Assembly (NCBI RefSeq): GCF_018987235.1
Contig: NZ_CP072197.1
Coordinates: 1,426,001-1,490,000 of the forward strand
DNA length: 64,000 bases
Source: Lactobacillus crispatus
Lineage (GTDB): Bacteria > Bacillota > Bacilli > Lactobacillales > Lactobacillaceae
Direction: 5' to 3'
Part shown: positions 49,872-58,374 of the stretch, in pieces
Layout of the letters: each line of letters starts with the position of its first letter
Position numbering within the stretch: position 1 is the first letter of the stretch
Notes under the pieces: generated by a model
What the model was told of the DNA's origin: nothing
Databases searched by the model: none
What the model saw: the letters and a program-made list of their open reading frames with translations, nothing else
Translations under genes and position numbers: made by a program

Positions 49872-51323
49872 GTTTTTAGCTACAAACTGTTCATAGCCCT
49901 TGTCATAAAAGGTCACGGTGAATGTGGAACCTTTACCTGGTGCGGAAAATACTTCTACTTTGCCACCATGTTGCTTAATCAAAGAAGAAACAATCGCAAG
50001 TCCCAAGCCTGATTCGCCAGTTCCCATTCGAGCACGCGATGGATCAGCCCTGAAAAAGCGTTCAAAAATATACTTAGTCTGATTCTTGCTCATGCCAATA
50101 CCATTATCCTTAACCGATAATTGTGTTCCATGCTCTATCCGTTTACCCGAAATAATAATTTTGCCATCATGAGTGAATTGAATCGCATTTTGAACTAAGT
50201 TAACCATTACCTGGGTAAAACGGTCACGATCTGCATAAATAGGCAACTGATCAGGTGCCTCTACAACCAGCTCATCGTTGGCTTTAGTTGCATTTTGTTT
50301 TAATTGCGACTTCAAATCATGCAGAATAATTGTGGCATTAAAGTTAGTCTTAACCAGCATAATTTGATTATTTCGAATCTTTTCATAGTCCAAATTTTCA
50401 TTGACTAACCGAATTAATCGTTTAGTTTCGCGCTGCATTAACGCGATTGACTTCGGTTTAGAATCCTCTGGGATAGCATCGTATTGCAAGCCCTCTAGAA
50501 TGCCATTAATTGTTGTCAATGGCGTCCGCATTTCATGAGCAGCATCAGCCATGAATTGGTCTCGTCGCTCTTCTTGAGCCTTAACCTCTTCGTTCGACTG
50601 CTTCAAAGCCTGCACCATTTTATTGAAATTCTCAGCCAATTGATCAATTTCATCGCTATCTTTATGCTCAATTTGCACATTAAAGTTACCTGATGCAACT
50701 TTTTGCGTAGCACGTGATAATCGCTTAATTCGTTTAGTTGAATAATAAGAAATAATAAAGCTCAGCAACAATCCAACCGCTACAGTAATTAACAATGCAC
50801 GCAACAAATTGCGTTTAGCCATTAAAATCGGTCGCTCAACATGCTTTACTCTCGATCCTATCCAAACAATGCCAACAAGATTTTTGCCATTCATCCATGG
50901 AACCAAAACCCCCGTGTAGGCATCCTTAGTTGAACTAATCGGTGAATTTTCATTATGATTATTTTGAATTCTAATCTCTTGCCCATTTTTTAAAGTAGTA
51001 AAAACTTCTTGCGAAAGCTGAATTCTAGCCTTTGTTTTGGGATAAATCTGCTCATTTTTATCATTAAAAATACGTAAATGAGCATCATCACCACGAAGAA
51101 CATATTCTAATTGATTCAAGAAGTTATTGCTAAGTAATGCAGTTCCATTTTGGCTATCAGCTTCCGCCAAGTTTCCCAAAGAATTAGCATAGCTTTCCAT
51201 CCGCTGGTAGTTTTGCGTATAAGCTTGATTACGCGCATAACCAATCTCCGAGTAACCAATAATCGAGATAGTTGTCACAATAATGAGTAAGAAACTCAAC
51301 ATATTTTGGTAAATTAATTTCAT
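49869..51323 (-). CDS. Sensor histidine kinase, HAMP-HisKA-HATPase
   Basis: 484 aa. Membrane helices at about 7-26 and 172-192 enclose an extracytoplasmic sensor of 145 residues. HAMP follows (STKRIKRLSRATQKVASGNF), then the phosphorylated His in AADAAHEMRTPLTTINGILE-type box and the ATPase with VQNAIQFTHDG (N box), SVKDNGIGMS (G1) and GESGLGLAIVSSL (G2). Its start overlaps the response regulator stop (TAATG). Signal unknown. Confidence 0.93.
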   Translation of the reverse strand: MKLIYQNMLSFLLIIVTTISIIGYSEIGYARNQAYTQNYQRMESYANSLGNLAEADSQNGTALLSNNFLNQLEYVLRGDDAHLRIFNDKNEQIYPKTKARIQLSQEVFTTLKNGQEIRIQNNHNENSPISSTKDAYTGVLVPWMNGKNLVGIVWIGSRVKHVERPILMAKRNLLRALLITVAVGLLLSFIISYYSTKRIKRLSRATQKVASGNFNVQIEHKDSDEIDQLAENFNKMVQALKQSNEEVKAQEERRDQFMADAAHEMRTPLTTINGILEGLQYDAIPEDSKPKSIALMQRETKRLIRLVNENLDYEKIRNNQIMLVKTNFNATIILHDLKSQLKQNATKANDELVVEAPDQLPIYADRDRFTQVMVNLVQNAIQFTHDGKIIISGKRIEHGTQLSVKDNGIGMSKNQTKYIFERFFRADPSRARMGTGESGLGLAIVSSLIKQHGGKVEVFSAPGKGSTFTVTFYDKGYEQFVAKN

Positions 51324-52045
51324 TATTTGACCTGCGAATCATCAAACTTGTAACCGACGCCCCAGACAGTTTGGATCACCTTGGCACCAACCTTCTCTAA
51401 TTTCTGTCGAAGCTTTTTAATATGAGCATCAACAGTTCTTTCTTCACCATAATACTCATAGCCCCAAACTAGTTCTAGTAATTGGTCACGAGAAAAGACT
51501 TGTCTAGGCTTTTGTGCCATTGTATACAGCAAATCAAATTCTTTTGGTGTCAAACCCATTACCGGCTGATTATCAAATAAAACTTCTCGTCTATTTTTTG
51601 AAATCTTCAAATGATCGGTCGTAATCTCATAGTCTTGATTATCTTCTTGAGTATGAGCTGGTTCTTCTTCCATCATCACGCGGCGATGCAAAGCCTTAAT
51701 GCGGGCAATCAAAGCAATTGGGCTAAATGGCTTAGTGACATACTCATCAGCTCCGATACCTAGCCCCAACACTTGATCTGATTCACTGCCACGAGCAGTA
51801 AGCATAATAATTGGCACTGTCGGCGAAATTGCCCGTACCTCTTTAGCTACTTGAATCCCATCTTTTTTTGGCAAATTCAAATCTAACGTAATCAGATCAT
51901 ACTTATCCGCGTTCTTTTTAAACATATCGACGGCTTCGACACCATCAACAGCAATGTCTTGTTGCCAACCTTCTTTTTTGAAAAACATTCCCATCATTTC
52001 AGCTACGGAAGTGTCATCTTCGACCATTAATATTCTCAAACTCAT
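51323..52045 (-). CDS. Response regulator, OmpR/PhoB family
   Basis: 240 aa from the ATG at 52045. Receiver domain with DD at 10-11 of MVEDDTSVAEMMG, phosphoacceptor Asp in LITLDLNLPKKDG, Thr in IIMLTARGSE and Lys in EYVTKPFSP. A C-terminal winged helix has GLTPKEFDLLYTMAQKPRQV and RTVDAHIKKLRQKLE. Cognate of the kinase encoded next to it; it overlaps the upstream SdpI-like gene by a few bases. Confidence 0.94.
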   Translation of the reverse strand: MSLRILMVEDDTSVAEMMGMFFKKEGWQQDIAVDGVEAVDMFKKNADKYDLITLDLNLPKKDGIQVAKEVRAISPTVPIIMLTARGSESDQVLGLGIGADEYVTKPFSPIALIARIKALHRRVMMEEEPAHTQEDNQDYEITTDHLKISKNRREVLFDNQPVMGLTPKEFDLLYTMAQKPRQVFSRDQLLELVWGYEYYGEERTVDAHIKKLRQKLEKVGAKVIQTVWGVGYKFDDSQVK

Positions 52046-52047
52046 TA

Positions 52048-52437
52048 TCAATCCCTAAACCCTTTTGTTCTCTTATGCTTCACTTGATCAGGATCGACAT
52101 AGTCATGTGGCAATTCATGTCGTTTAGACAAAAATGTTTTCAAACTTTTTTCGGTATAAACAATTGGCAATAAGATAAATAAATAAAATGTTAACAGCCA
52201 AATGAGAAAATAGCGATCCCAATTCAAATAGTGAATGATTACTCCTAACAGTGCTTGAATAAACCCAAACAGGATACAATACCAGCTTGCCCGTTTCTGA
52301 GCAAACTTAAAACTATCCTGGTTAACTTGCGCAAGATAAGATAAATAGCCATAAATTCGGTTGGGCCTTTTGGCTGGCGTAATCAGCCAAATCAACCCTA
52401 CCGCCACCATAACTAAGCCACAAGCGACATAGATCAC
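52048..52437 (-). CDS. SdpI-like small membrane protein
   Basis: 129 aa with a GTG start preceded by GGAGTGAG at 9 nt. Three membrane helices (IYVACGLVMVAVGLIWLI; WYCILFGFIQALLGVIIHYL; FLIWLLTFYLFILLPIVY). The NRIYGYLSYLAQVNQDSFKF segment resembles the conserved YGYRT..A..N..W..A pattern of SdpI-type immunity/signal transducer proteins. It is the first gene of an operon with the two-component system, so a sensing or protective role is a reasonable but unproven guess. Confidence 0.6.
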   Translation of the reverse strand: MIYVACGLVMVAVGLIWLITPAKRPNRIYGYLSYLAQVNQDSFKFAQKRASWYCILFGFIQALLGVIIHYLNWDRYFLIWLLTFYLFILLPIVYTEKSLKTFLSKRHELPHDYVDPDQVKHKRTKGFRD

Positions 52438-52472
52438 GATTTCTCACTCCTAATTCTGATAAATTTAAACGG

Positions 52473-53435
52473 TTATTCCTCACCTGGTGCAGACATAACT
52501 ATTCTCATTTTACCAGTGAAAGTGAAATTCTTCATCTCATTTGGAATAATTAAATTAGTTCCCATCTTCAAATCATATGACTTGCCATCAGCTTCTAATT
52601 TTCCTTCGCCTTTGATAACGGAAACTAACAGGTATGGATGATCCTTTAAGCCGGTCTTCCAAGTACCATCAAGGTCAATTTGCCACAAATAAAAGTGTGG
52701 TGAAAGTGGTGGTTCAACCAATGTCTTAATTTCTGCATCTTGATCTTGGCTAGTCTTAACATCTAACTTAGGATCAACATGGGGAACAGTGGTCACATCA
52801 ATTGACTTTTGAGTATGAAGCTCACGCTTTTTACCATCCTTGCCCACACGATCGTAGTCATACAAGCGGTAAGTTACATCACTTGACTGTTGAGTTTCAA
52901 TTACTAAGCATCCCTTAGTTAAAGCATGAATTGTACCTGCTGGCACATAGAAGAAATCGCCTGCTTTAACCGGAACTTTTCTGAGCAACTTATCCCACTC
53001 ACCTTTGTGGATCATATCAGCTAATTCTTCACGGCTTTTTGCATGATGACCATAAATAATATAAGCACCTGGATCAGCTTGCATTACATACCAAGACTCA
53101 GTCTTACCAGAATCATTTTCTACTTTGCGAGCATAATCATCATCCGGGTGTACTTGAACTGATAAATTATCATTAGCATCTAATAATTTTACCAATAATG
53201 GAAATTCCTTGGCCTTAGGGTTGCCAAACAATTCCGGATGCTTCAAGTAAACATCCCGCAATGACATTCCCTTAAGTGGCCCATCTGTTACAGTTGACGC
53301 GTCATCCTTGTAACCTGAAATAATCCAAGCTTCTCCAACTTTTCCTTCTGGAATATCATAGTGAAAAATATCATCTAATTTACGTCCACCCCAAATTTTT
53401 GGTCTAAAGTATGGGGTTAAAAATAATGGTTCCAT
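52473..53435 (-). CDS. manA: Mannose-6-phosphate isomerase, class I
   Basis: 320-aa zinc cupin. Zinc ligands in LSVQVHPDDDYA (Gln, His), KTESWYVM (Glu) and GTIHAL (His). It starts LFLTPYFRPKIWGGRKL, the short Firmicutes form. Connects mannose-6-P to fructose-6-P. Own promoter region upstream. Confidence 0.95.
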   Translation of the reverse strand: MEPLFLTPYFRPKIWGGRKLDDIFHYDIPEGKVGEAWIISGYKDDASTVTDGPLKGMSLRDVYLKHPELFGNPKAKEFPLLVKLLDANDNLSVQVHPDDDYARKVENDSGKTESWYVMQADPGAYIIYGHHAKSREELADMIHKGEWDKLLRKVPVKAGDFFYVPAGTIHALTKGCLVIETQQSSDVTYRLYDYDRVGKDGKKRELHTQKSIDVTTVPHVDPKLDVKTSQDQDAEIKTLVEPPLSPHFYLWQIDLDGTWKTGLKDHPYLLVSVIKGEGKLEADGKSYDLKMGTNLIIPNEMKNFTFTGKMRIVMSAPGEE

Positions 53436-53527
53436 TTAAATCACCTCAATTAAAGTATAAACTTTAAGGTAGAATAAATGAAACCCTTTTCTTAGATATA
53501 TGTATACTATTTGTTTTACATGTAAAG

Positions 53528-54691
53528 CTACTTGTTATACTTACGAATACCTGTAGCTAATCTTTGCATCCCATCCTTGACCATCGTCAAAGGACAAGCT
53601 AGATTAATTCGAATAAAGTCATGGCCATTTCCACGATAAACACTACCAGCTGAAATAATCAGCCCAGTTTCTTGGCGAATGAACTCTGCTAATTCCTGTG
53701 AATCAGTACTGATCTTTTGCACATCGATCCACATCAAATATGTCGCATTGCCCGAAATGATTTGTACTTCAGGAATGTTTTTTTCAATAAAATTCTGCAC
53801 ATACGCAAAATTTTGCTTTAACTGTTTTTTCAAAGCATTAAGCCAATCATGGCCTTGCTCATAAGCCGCAATCGTTGCTGGAATCGCCAATAAATTAGGC
53901 TCGGCTACTTCATCACTATTTAAACCGCGGCTAACCATATTCCGTAAGTTCTCATCAGGAACAATCGCCGTAGCAGCATGAAGAGCAGCAACATTAAAGG
54001 TTTTACTTGGAGACACTAGTGAAATCACACTATTTTGTGCTTCACCTGTTACAGAAAAGGCTGGCGTGTAATCTGGACCTTGTCTAACTAGATCACCATG
54101 AATCTCATCCGATAGTAATGTTACATGGTATTGGTGACAAAGATCCGCAATTTTTTGTACTTCTTCACTAGTCCAAACTTTTCCCACTGGATTATGCGGA
54201 TTACAAAAAATCATCAAAGTCGTTAACGGCTCAGCTAATTTTTGTTCCAAGTCAGCCCAGTTGATCGAATAACTTTTACCATCGAAAGCTAAATCACTCG
54301 ACAAAACATGGCGCCCATTATTCAAAATGGAATTATAAAAAATATTATAAACTGGCTCTTGTACTAAAACATTATCACCAATATGTGAAATACGGCGTAC
54401 AATTGATGAAATAGCAGGGACTACTCCAGTAGTAAAAATCATCCAATTTGTTTGTGGCCGATGATTATGTTCTGTTTCATACCAATCAGCGACAGCATTA
54501 AAATAATCTGCTTGTGGGAACTCATAACCAAATGCACCTAATGTCAATTTTTGTTGCATTGCCGCGATAATTTCAGGTGCCGTCTTAAAGTCCATATCGG
54601 CAATCCACATTGGTAATTCACCAGACTTCACATCCCACTTTACTGAATCAGTCTTTGACCTATCTGGTGCATTTTCAAAATCATATTGCAT
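53528..54691 (-). CDS. MalY/PatB-type aminotransferase, probable cystathionine beta-lyase
   Basis: 387 aa from the ATG at 54691 (MQYDFENAPDRSKTDSVKWD); a GTG three codons earlier is an alternative. Fold-type I PLP enzyme; PLP Lys in SLVSPSKTFNVAAL, ADMDF near the start and CNPHNPVGKVW are the PatB/MalY hallmarks. It cleaves C-S bonds, releasing homocysteine or H2S. Overlaps or abuts the end of the broken DUF3737 gene upstream. Confidence 0.88.
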   Translation of the reverse strand: MQYDFENAPDRSKTDSVKWDVKSGELPMWIADMDFKTAPEIIAAMQQKLTLGAFGYEFPQADYFNAVADWYETEHNHRPQTNWMIFTTGVVPAISSIVRRISHIGDNVLVQEPVYNIFYNSILNNGRHVLSSDLAFDGKSYSINWADLEQKLAEPLTTLMIFCNPHNPVGKVWTSEEVQKIADLCHQYHVTLLSDEIHGDLVRQGPDYTPAFSVTGEAQNSVISLVSPSKTFNVAALHAATAIVPDENLRNMVSRGLNSDEVAEPNLLAIPATIAAYEQGHDWLNALKKQLKQNFAYVQNFIEKNIPEVQIISGNATYLMWIDVQKISTDSQELAEFIRQETGLIISAGSVYRGNGHDFIRINLACPLTMVKDGMQRLATGIRKYNK

Positions 54692-55563
54692 ATATCTCAC
54701 TAATCCTTTGGTGTTTGGTTCGTATCAGAATGAACAATTTTTGTACCTATTTTCGGACAATCAAGCTCGGTTTTAGATGGATCTACCTTATCTGGATCGA
54801 TAATCAAAGTACCAATCTCAGGTACCGTAATTTTACCAGAAATTGGGTTTTTAATACTATCCATCTTTGTATTAAGCTCCACATCTAAATTAGAAACATA
54901 TTCAAAAGCTAAATCTGTATGAATCAAGGAACCATTCTTAATCTCCAGGTGATCAATGTAGTTCAAGCCCTGATCACTTTCAATTTTACAATTAATTAAC
55001 GTAATGTTGTTAGTATTCCAAGCTAAATATTCACCATCAATAATTGAATCGTAAATAGTGACATTATTGCAATTCCAAAAAGCATCTTTAGAGATAAAAG
55101 TTGAATTATGAACTTCAATGTTTTCTGCACCATCAAAAACATAATTTCCCACAACGGAAACGTGATCAAGATAAATATTCTGGCTATCTTTACCAAAATA
55201 ATCACCATTAATTTGAGAATTGGTAATCTTAATATCATTACAAGTCCACATTGTTTCTTCTGCGTTAGCAAAATGAACATTATCTAAAATAATATGACTT
55301 GTCCTTCTGAATAATTTAGGTGCCTGTAAAGCACTATTTTTAATTGAAATATTCTTGGTATACCAAATTCCAGACCGTGACATAGTTTCAAACGTGGTAT
55401 TTTCAACTTTCACATTTTCATCATACCAAAGTGGATATTTTCATTTAAAAATTGAATTCTTTAATCTGATATTTTTAGCTTCTTTTAAGGGAGATTCACC
55501 ACTGCCAAATGTAATACCATCAAGGATTGCATCAGTTAATCCATAAAGAATTCTTTCACCTGC

Positions 55564-55576
55564 AAAATATTTATTC
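55564..55576. repeat. 13-bp target duplication of IS30 copy 2 (left)
   Basis: AAAATATTTATTC, repeated exactly at 56741-56753. Joining the flanks with one copy removed restores the DUF3737 reading frame. Confidence 0.85.
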
Positions 55577-56740
55577 CCCGGATTTAAAATTGAAGTGCAA
55601 CACCAAGTGTTAAACAAAAAGGCCATGAAGACCTAAACTTGAAGTGACGAAAAATCAAGAAAGGAAGATCTTCATGACCAATTCAAATTCTAGCATTTCT
55701 AAGCACTATCATCAATTAACCAGCGTACAACGTGGACAAATTCAAGCAATGCTGGATTCCGGCATAACTTCCCGTACTGTTATCGCTCAAGAAGTCGGCT
55801 GCCATAAGTCGACAATCAGTCGCGAAATCAAACGCGGAAGCGTCCTGCAAAGAGACAGCAGCTATTTATTGTATGAGCACTATTACGCTGATACTGCACA
55901 GCTTTATTATGAGAAGCGTCGCAAAAACTGCTATCAGCGCAATCCATTGAAGCATTATGCTGTCTTTTTGAGAATGCTCTCCAGACGCTTCAAAGCTAAA
56001 TTTGATGCCACCAGCATCGATGAATTCGTTGGTGAATTCAAAAGGACTATGCCAGGCTACCCTTGTCCCAGCACACCAACTGTCTATCGCTATATTGATC
56101 AGGGCTTGCTGGACATAAGCAATATTGATCTGCCTATGAAGCTCAAAAGACGCAGGAACAAGCGTCATCACGGCCAGAGCGGTCATGCTTTGCACAAGAA
56201 GAATCTTGGCAATTCCATTGAACAGCGTCCTAAAGAGATTGAAGACAGAAAAACGCCGCTGCACTGGGAAGGAGATCTGGTTAAAGGCGTCAGACGCAAG
56301 AATCAGCCTGCTTTAATGACTTTGACCGAAAGAACCACACGCTTTGAAGTAGTTATCAAGATTCCTGACTATCGGGCAAGCACATGCCAAAGGCTGCTTC
56401 AAAATGAGATTGACAGACATCCTGCCTGGTTTAAATCGATCACGTTTGACAATGGCTCTGAGTTTGCGGATATGACCAAGATCAAAGGCTGCCAGATCTA
56501 CTTCGCCCACCCATATTCTCCATGGGAAAGAGGCACCAATGAGAACTGCAATGGACTTCTGCGTCAATTCTTCCCTAAAGGCAAAAGCATGAAAGATAAG
56601 TCAGCTGCTTATGTTCAACAGGCAACTGATGCCATTAACCGCAAACATCGTCGAATCCTTCAATATCACACAGCAGAAGAACTCTTCAAGCAATATATTT
56701 CCTCATAGCCTAACTGTTGCACTTAATTTGACAATTCAGG
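55577..56740 (+). mobile_element. IS30-family insertion sequence, copy 2
   Basis: 1164 bp, same ends and length as copy 1 at 21650-22813, flanked by a perfect 13-bp direct repeat, long for IS30. Inserted in codon 9 of the DUF3737 gene. Confidence 0.92.
55674..56708 (+). CDS. IS30-family transposase, copy 2
   Basis: 344 aa; protein identical to copy 1 including HTH and DDE motifs. Same start choice (ATG after AAGGAAG). Confidence 0.93.
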   Translation: MTNSNSSISKHYHQLTSVQRGQIQAMLDSGITSRTVIAQEVGCHKSTISREIKRGSVLQRDSSYLLYEHYYADTAQLYYEKRRKNCYQRNPLKHYAVFLRMLSRRFKAKFDATSIDEFVGEFKRTMPGYPCPSTPTVYRYIDQGLLDISNIDLPMKLKRRRNKRHHGQSGHALHKKNLGNSIEQRPKEIEDRKTPLHWEGDLVKGVRRKNQPALMTLTERTTRFEVVIKIPDYRASTCQRLLQNEIDRHPAWFKSITFDNGSEFADMTKIKGCQIYFAHPYSPWERGTNENCNGLLRQFFPKGKSMKDKSAAYVQQATDAINRKHRRILQYHTAEELFKQYISS

Positions 56741-56935
56741 AAAATATTTATTCTTATATTCAATCATTATGCTTCACCTTTTCGCTGATTATCTAAAGTA
56801 AGTTTTAAGTTAGTATTTATTATATGATTTCCTTCCTATAATGTTTAATACTTATTTTTATGGGTAATGCATAACATAAATTTATAATGCGAATCGAGAT
56901 TTCGGTTAAACTTCGGTCAAACGGATATCTTAACA

Positions 56936-56976
56936 AAACAAAAAACCGCTCTAGAACAACATCTAGAACGGTTATC
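56936..56976 (-). terminator. Terminator downstream of the att-like sequence
   Basis: AACCG-TTCTAGA tgttg TTCTAGA-GCGGTT followed by TTTTGTTTTG on the minus strand. Confidence 0.75.
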
Positions 56977-56991
56977 TATGGAGATGAGGGG
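56976..56991 (-). other. Possible attachment-site remnant (tmRNA/tRNA 3'-end-like)
   Basis: On the minus strand TCCCCTCATCTCCATA, the form of a T-stem/acceptor 3' end of a tmRNA or tRNA, is followed at once by a terminator. The T-loop (TTCGA) that a full gene would need is absent upstream. Integrating elements leave such duplicated 3' ends at one junction. Inference only. Confidence 0.35.
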
Positions 56992-57125
56992 AGCTATCTC
57001 TACTTTTAGTTAATTCCAATTACTTCTAAGTACTGAAATTAAGCCATTTTGATGTTGGTTGATTTTAATTAATTTTGAAGTTGGATACCTTTCTGGATAC
57101 CTGATAATTTTGACAATAAAATTAA

Positions 57126-57166
57126 AAGCCTATATACTAAATTTTGTCAGGTTAGTATATAGGCTT
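57126..57166. terminator. Perfect 15-bp hairpin
   Basis: AAGCCTATATACTAA / TTAGTATATAGGCTT with loop ATTTTGTCAGG, followed by CGTTTTTG. Could terminate rightward transcription. Confidence 0.6.
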
Positions 57167-57173
57167 CGTTTTT

Positions 57174-57208
57174 GTGTCACTAGATTTTGTCGCTAGTGAC
57201 TTTTTTAT
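57174..57208. terminator. Terminator next to mazF
   Basis: GTCACTAG (57176-57183) / CTAGTGAC (57193-57200) with loop ATTTTGTCG, followed by TTTTTT; A/T-rich on both sides, so it may also end the minus-strand mazEF transcript. Confidence 0.65.
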
Positions 57209-57546
57209 TCTTCAAATTCATAAGAATCTGAAATAGCATTTATAACATCTTTTATAAAAGATGCAGGTGCATGATCCACTTTGTACCAGTGTCGTGCAGC
57301 TAAGTCTAAAGTTGTTTCCTGCTGTGCTTCTGCAACTCCATGGACTTTTAAGCCTTCAGGAACTGGAATATGTAACGGAAAATCATTTTCTGTTTTACTA
57401 ATCGGTACTACTTTCACAAGTGATCTAGTTAACCTAGTAAAGTCATGATTAGATACAATTAAAGCAGGTCTAGTTCCTTGTTGCTCATGTCCTAAACTTG
57501 GATCAAAACCAATAATGATAATGTCACCTTGATGAACATCAATCAT
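57205..57546 (-). CDS. mazF: MazF/PemK-type toxin endoribonuclease
   Basis: 113 aa. VHQGDIIIIGFDPSLGHEQQ and GTRPALIVSNHDF are the N-terminal MazF motifs, with the catalytic Arg in GTRPAL and Thr/Ser in VVPISKTEN. It cuts mRNA at short sequences when free of MazE. Second gene of the mazEF operon, 36 nt after mazE. Confidence 0.88.
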   Translation of the reverse strand: MIDVHQGDIIIIGFDPSLGHEQQGTRPALIVSNHDFTRLTRSLVKVVPISKTENDFPLHIPVPEGLKVHGVAEAQQETTLDLAARHWYKVDHAPASFIKDVINAISDSYEFEE

Positions 57547-57582
57547 TTTTTCACCCCCCTTTCTATATTTTAGGTGACTTTC

Positions 57583-57858
57583 TTACCATTTAATTTCTTT
57601 ACCTACAGGCTTGCCCCAATCAACTTCTTTGGATTCACCAGGATGTTCATTATCCCATTTATCCCAATATGCCTCATAATCAAAGCCCTCAAATCGTTGT
57701 GCTAGCTTGCTCTCTTTTTTTCTTTTCAAAATTAGTTCTTTATTCTTAACTTTTACCTCAAAAGTAGCTTTTTCAGTAGTAATTCCAAGATCTCTGAGTA
57801 GTGACTTAGAAAGTCTAATACCTTGGGAATTACCCCATTTTTGCAATGTAATCTCCAT
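57583..57858 (-). CDS. mazE: MazE-type antitoxin (AbrB/SpoVT fold)
   Basis: 91 aa. The N-terminal swapped-hairpin DNA-binding domain is LQKWGNSQGIRLSKSLLRDL; the C-terminal acidic tail (YEAYWDKWDNEHPGESKEVD) would occupy the MazF active site. GGAGG lies 8 nt before the ATG. A long palindrome over its promoter is the likely self-operator. Confidence 0.88.
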   Translation of the reverse strand: MEITLQKWGNSQGIRLSKSLLRDLGITTEKATFEVKVKNKELILKRKKESKLAQRFEGFDYEAYWDKWDNEHPGESKEVDWGKPVGKEIKW

Positions 57859-57880
57859 AAGAAAACCTCCAAAAATTACT

Positions 57881-57926
57881 TATCCTTTACTAAGTATATA
57901 CTAGTGGATATACTTAGTAAAGGATA
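57881..57926 (-). promoter_or_regulatory. mazEF promoter inside a 19-bp perfect palindrome
   Basis: Arms TATCCTTTACTAAGTATAT (57881-57899) and the exact complement (57908-57926) flank an 8-bp spacer. On the minus strand TTTACT (-35), 17 bp and TATACT (-10) fall one in each arm, so a bound MazE or MazEF complex would cover both elements. Confidence 0.75.
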
Positions 57927-57981
57927 AAGTAGTAAAAATCAGTTTTATTGTTAGAATCTTTATCTCAGCATAACTACAATA

Positions 57982-58021
57982 AAAAGCCATCCTATGTGTC
58001 TTGATTTCTAGGATGGCTTTT
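57982..58021. terminator. Bidirectional terminator after the RHH gene
   Basis: AAAAGCCATCCTA / TAGGATGGCTTTT stem with A- and T-runs. Confidence 0.8.
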
Positions 58022-58034
58022 TACAACAATACAT

Positions 58035-58069
58035 ATCATTTAAATATACGCTACATATATTTAAATGAT
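58035..58069. repeat. 13-bp inverted repeat, unknown role
   Basis: ATCATTTAAATAT acgctacat ATATTTAAATGAT, without a T-run, 23 bp after the end of the RHH gene. Could be a protein site. Confidence 0.5.
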
Positions 58070-58091
58070 CAATATCATCTACTTAATCTTC

Positions 58092-58352
58092 TTATTTCAT
58101 TTCCAACCTTCCTTCTAAAATCACATCATTCAAAAAGCTAGAAGATGAGCTGTATCCATGTTCTTTTGCGATCTCTGTTAACTTTGTTCTTGCACTTGGT
58201 CTCAAGCTAAAGGTGTAAGGTCTTCTCTTTTCTCTCTTAATGTAATTACCTGATTCTTTAGAAGGTGCTTCCTTACTAGAGGCTTCACTAACTCTAGAAG
58301 TTTCTTTCAATACTTCTGCAAACTTTCTTCCTTGATTTGGGTTAAAACTCAT
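58092..58352 (-). CDS. Ribbon-helix-helix-type protein, probable partition or copy-control component
   Basis: 86 aa. The first 45 residues are polar and Ser/Lys-rich; the last 40 (RRPYTFSLRPSARTKLTEIA ... SSSSFLNDVILEG) have the strand-helix-helix pattern of plasmid RHH proteins. Downstream of ParA on the same strand, such proteins usually act as centromere-binding ParB-like partners. It is 22 nt after the DUF3850 gene. AGGAGG precedes the ATG. Role inferred from context. Confidence 0.6.
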   Translation of the reverse strand: MSFNPNQGRKFAEVLKETSRVSEASSKEAPSKESGNYIKREKRRPYTFSLRPSARTKLTEIAKEHGYSSSSSFLNDVILEGRLEMK

Positions 58353-58374
58353 TTAAAAATCCTCCTAATTATTC

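Larger units (their letters stand above)
54700..56767 (-). pseudogene. DUF3737-type right-handed beta-helix protein, broken by a nonsense codon and IS30
   Basis: Reading from an ATG at 56767 (RBS AAAAGGTGAAG) gives MIEYKNKYF, then IS30 copy 2; on its far side the 13-bp duplication restores the frame as NKYFAGERILYGLTDAILDG down to LKNSIFK, where a TGA at 55441-55443 replaces what was probably a Trp codon. The same frame continues KYPLWYDENVKVENTTFETM and runs to a stop at 54700, with repeated I-x-I/N-x-x strands of a beta-helix (e.g. NNVTIYDSIIDGEYLAWNTN). Intact members are about 280 aa and of unknown function. The 3' part from 55413 could still be translated but lacks the start. Confidence 0.85.
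56768..57204. other. Intergenic stretch with candidate island junction
   Basis: No gene is seen in these 437 bp. It contains a minus-strand terminator (56936-56976), a tmRNA/tRNA-3'-end-like sequence (56976-56991), AT-rich DNA with two direct GGATACCT words at 57083-57102 and two strong hairpins (57126-57200). The minus-strand reading through 57000-57110 gives short scraps only, so any integrase once here is gone. Confidence 0.5.

Noticed and set aside
55023..55280. 85-codon minus-strand frame in the DUF3737 region
   Set aside because: Out of frame with the beta-helix repeats, which are clear in the other frame.
57000..57110. Integrase C-terminal remnant
   Set aside because: The minus-strand translation gives short pieces without the Tyr-recombinase motifs, so a gene cannot be claimed.
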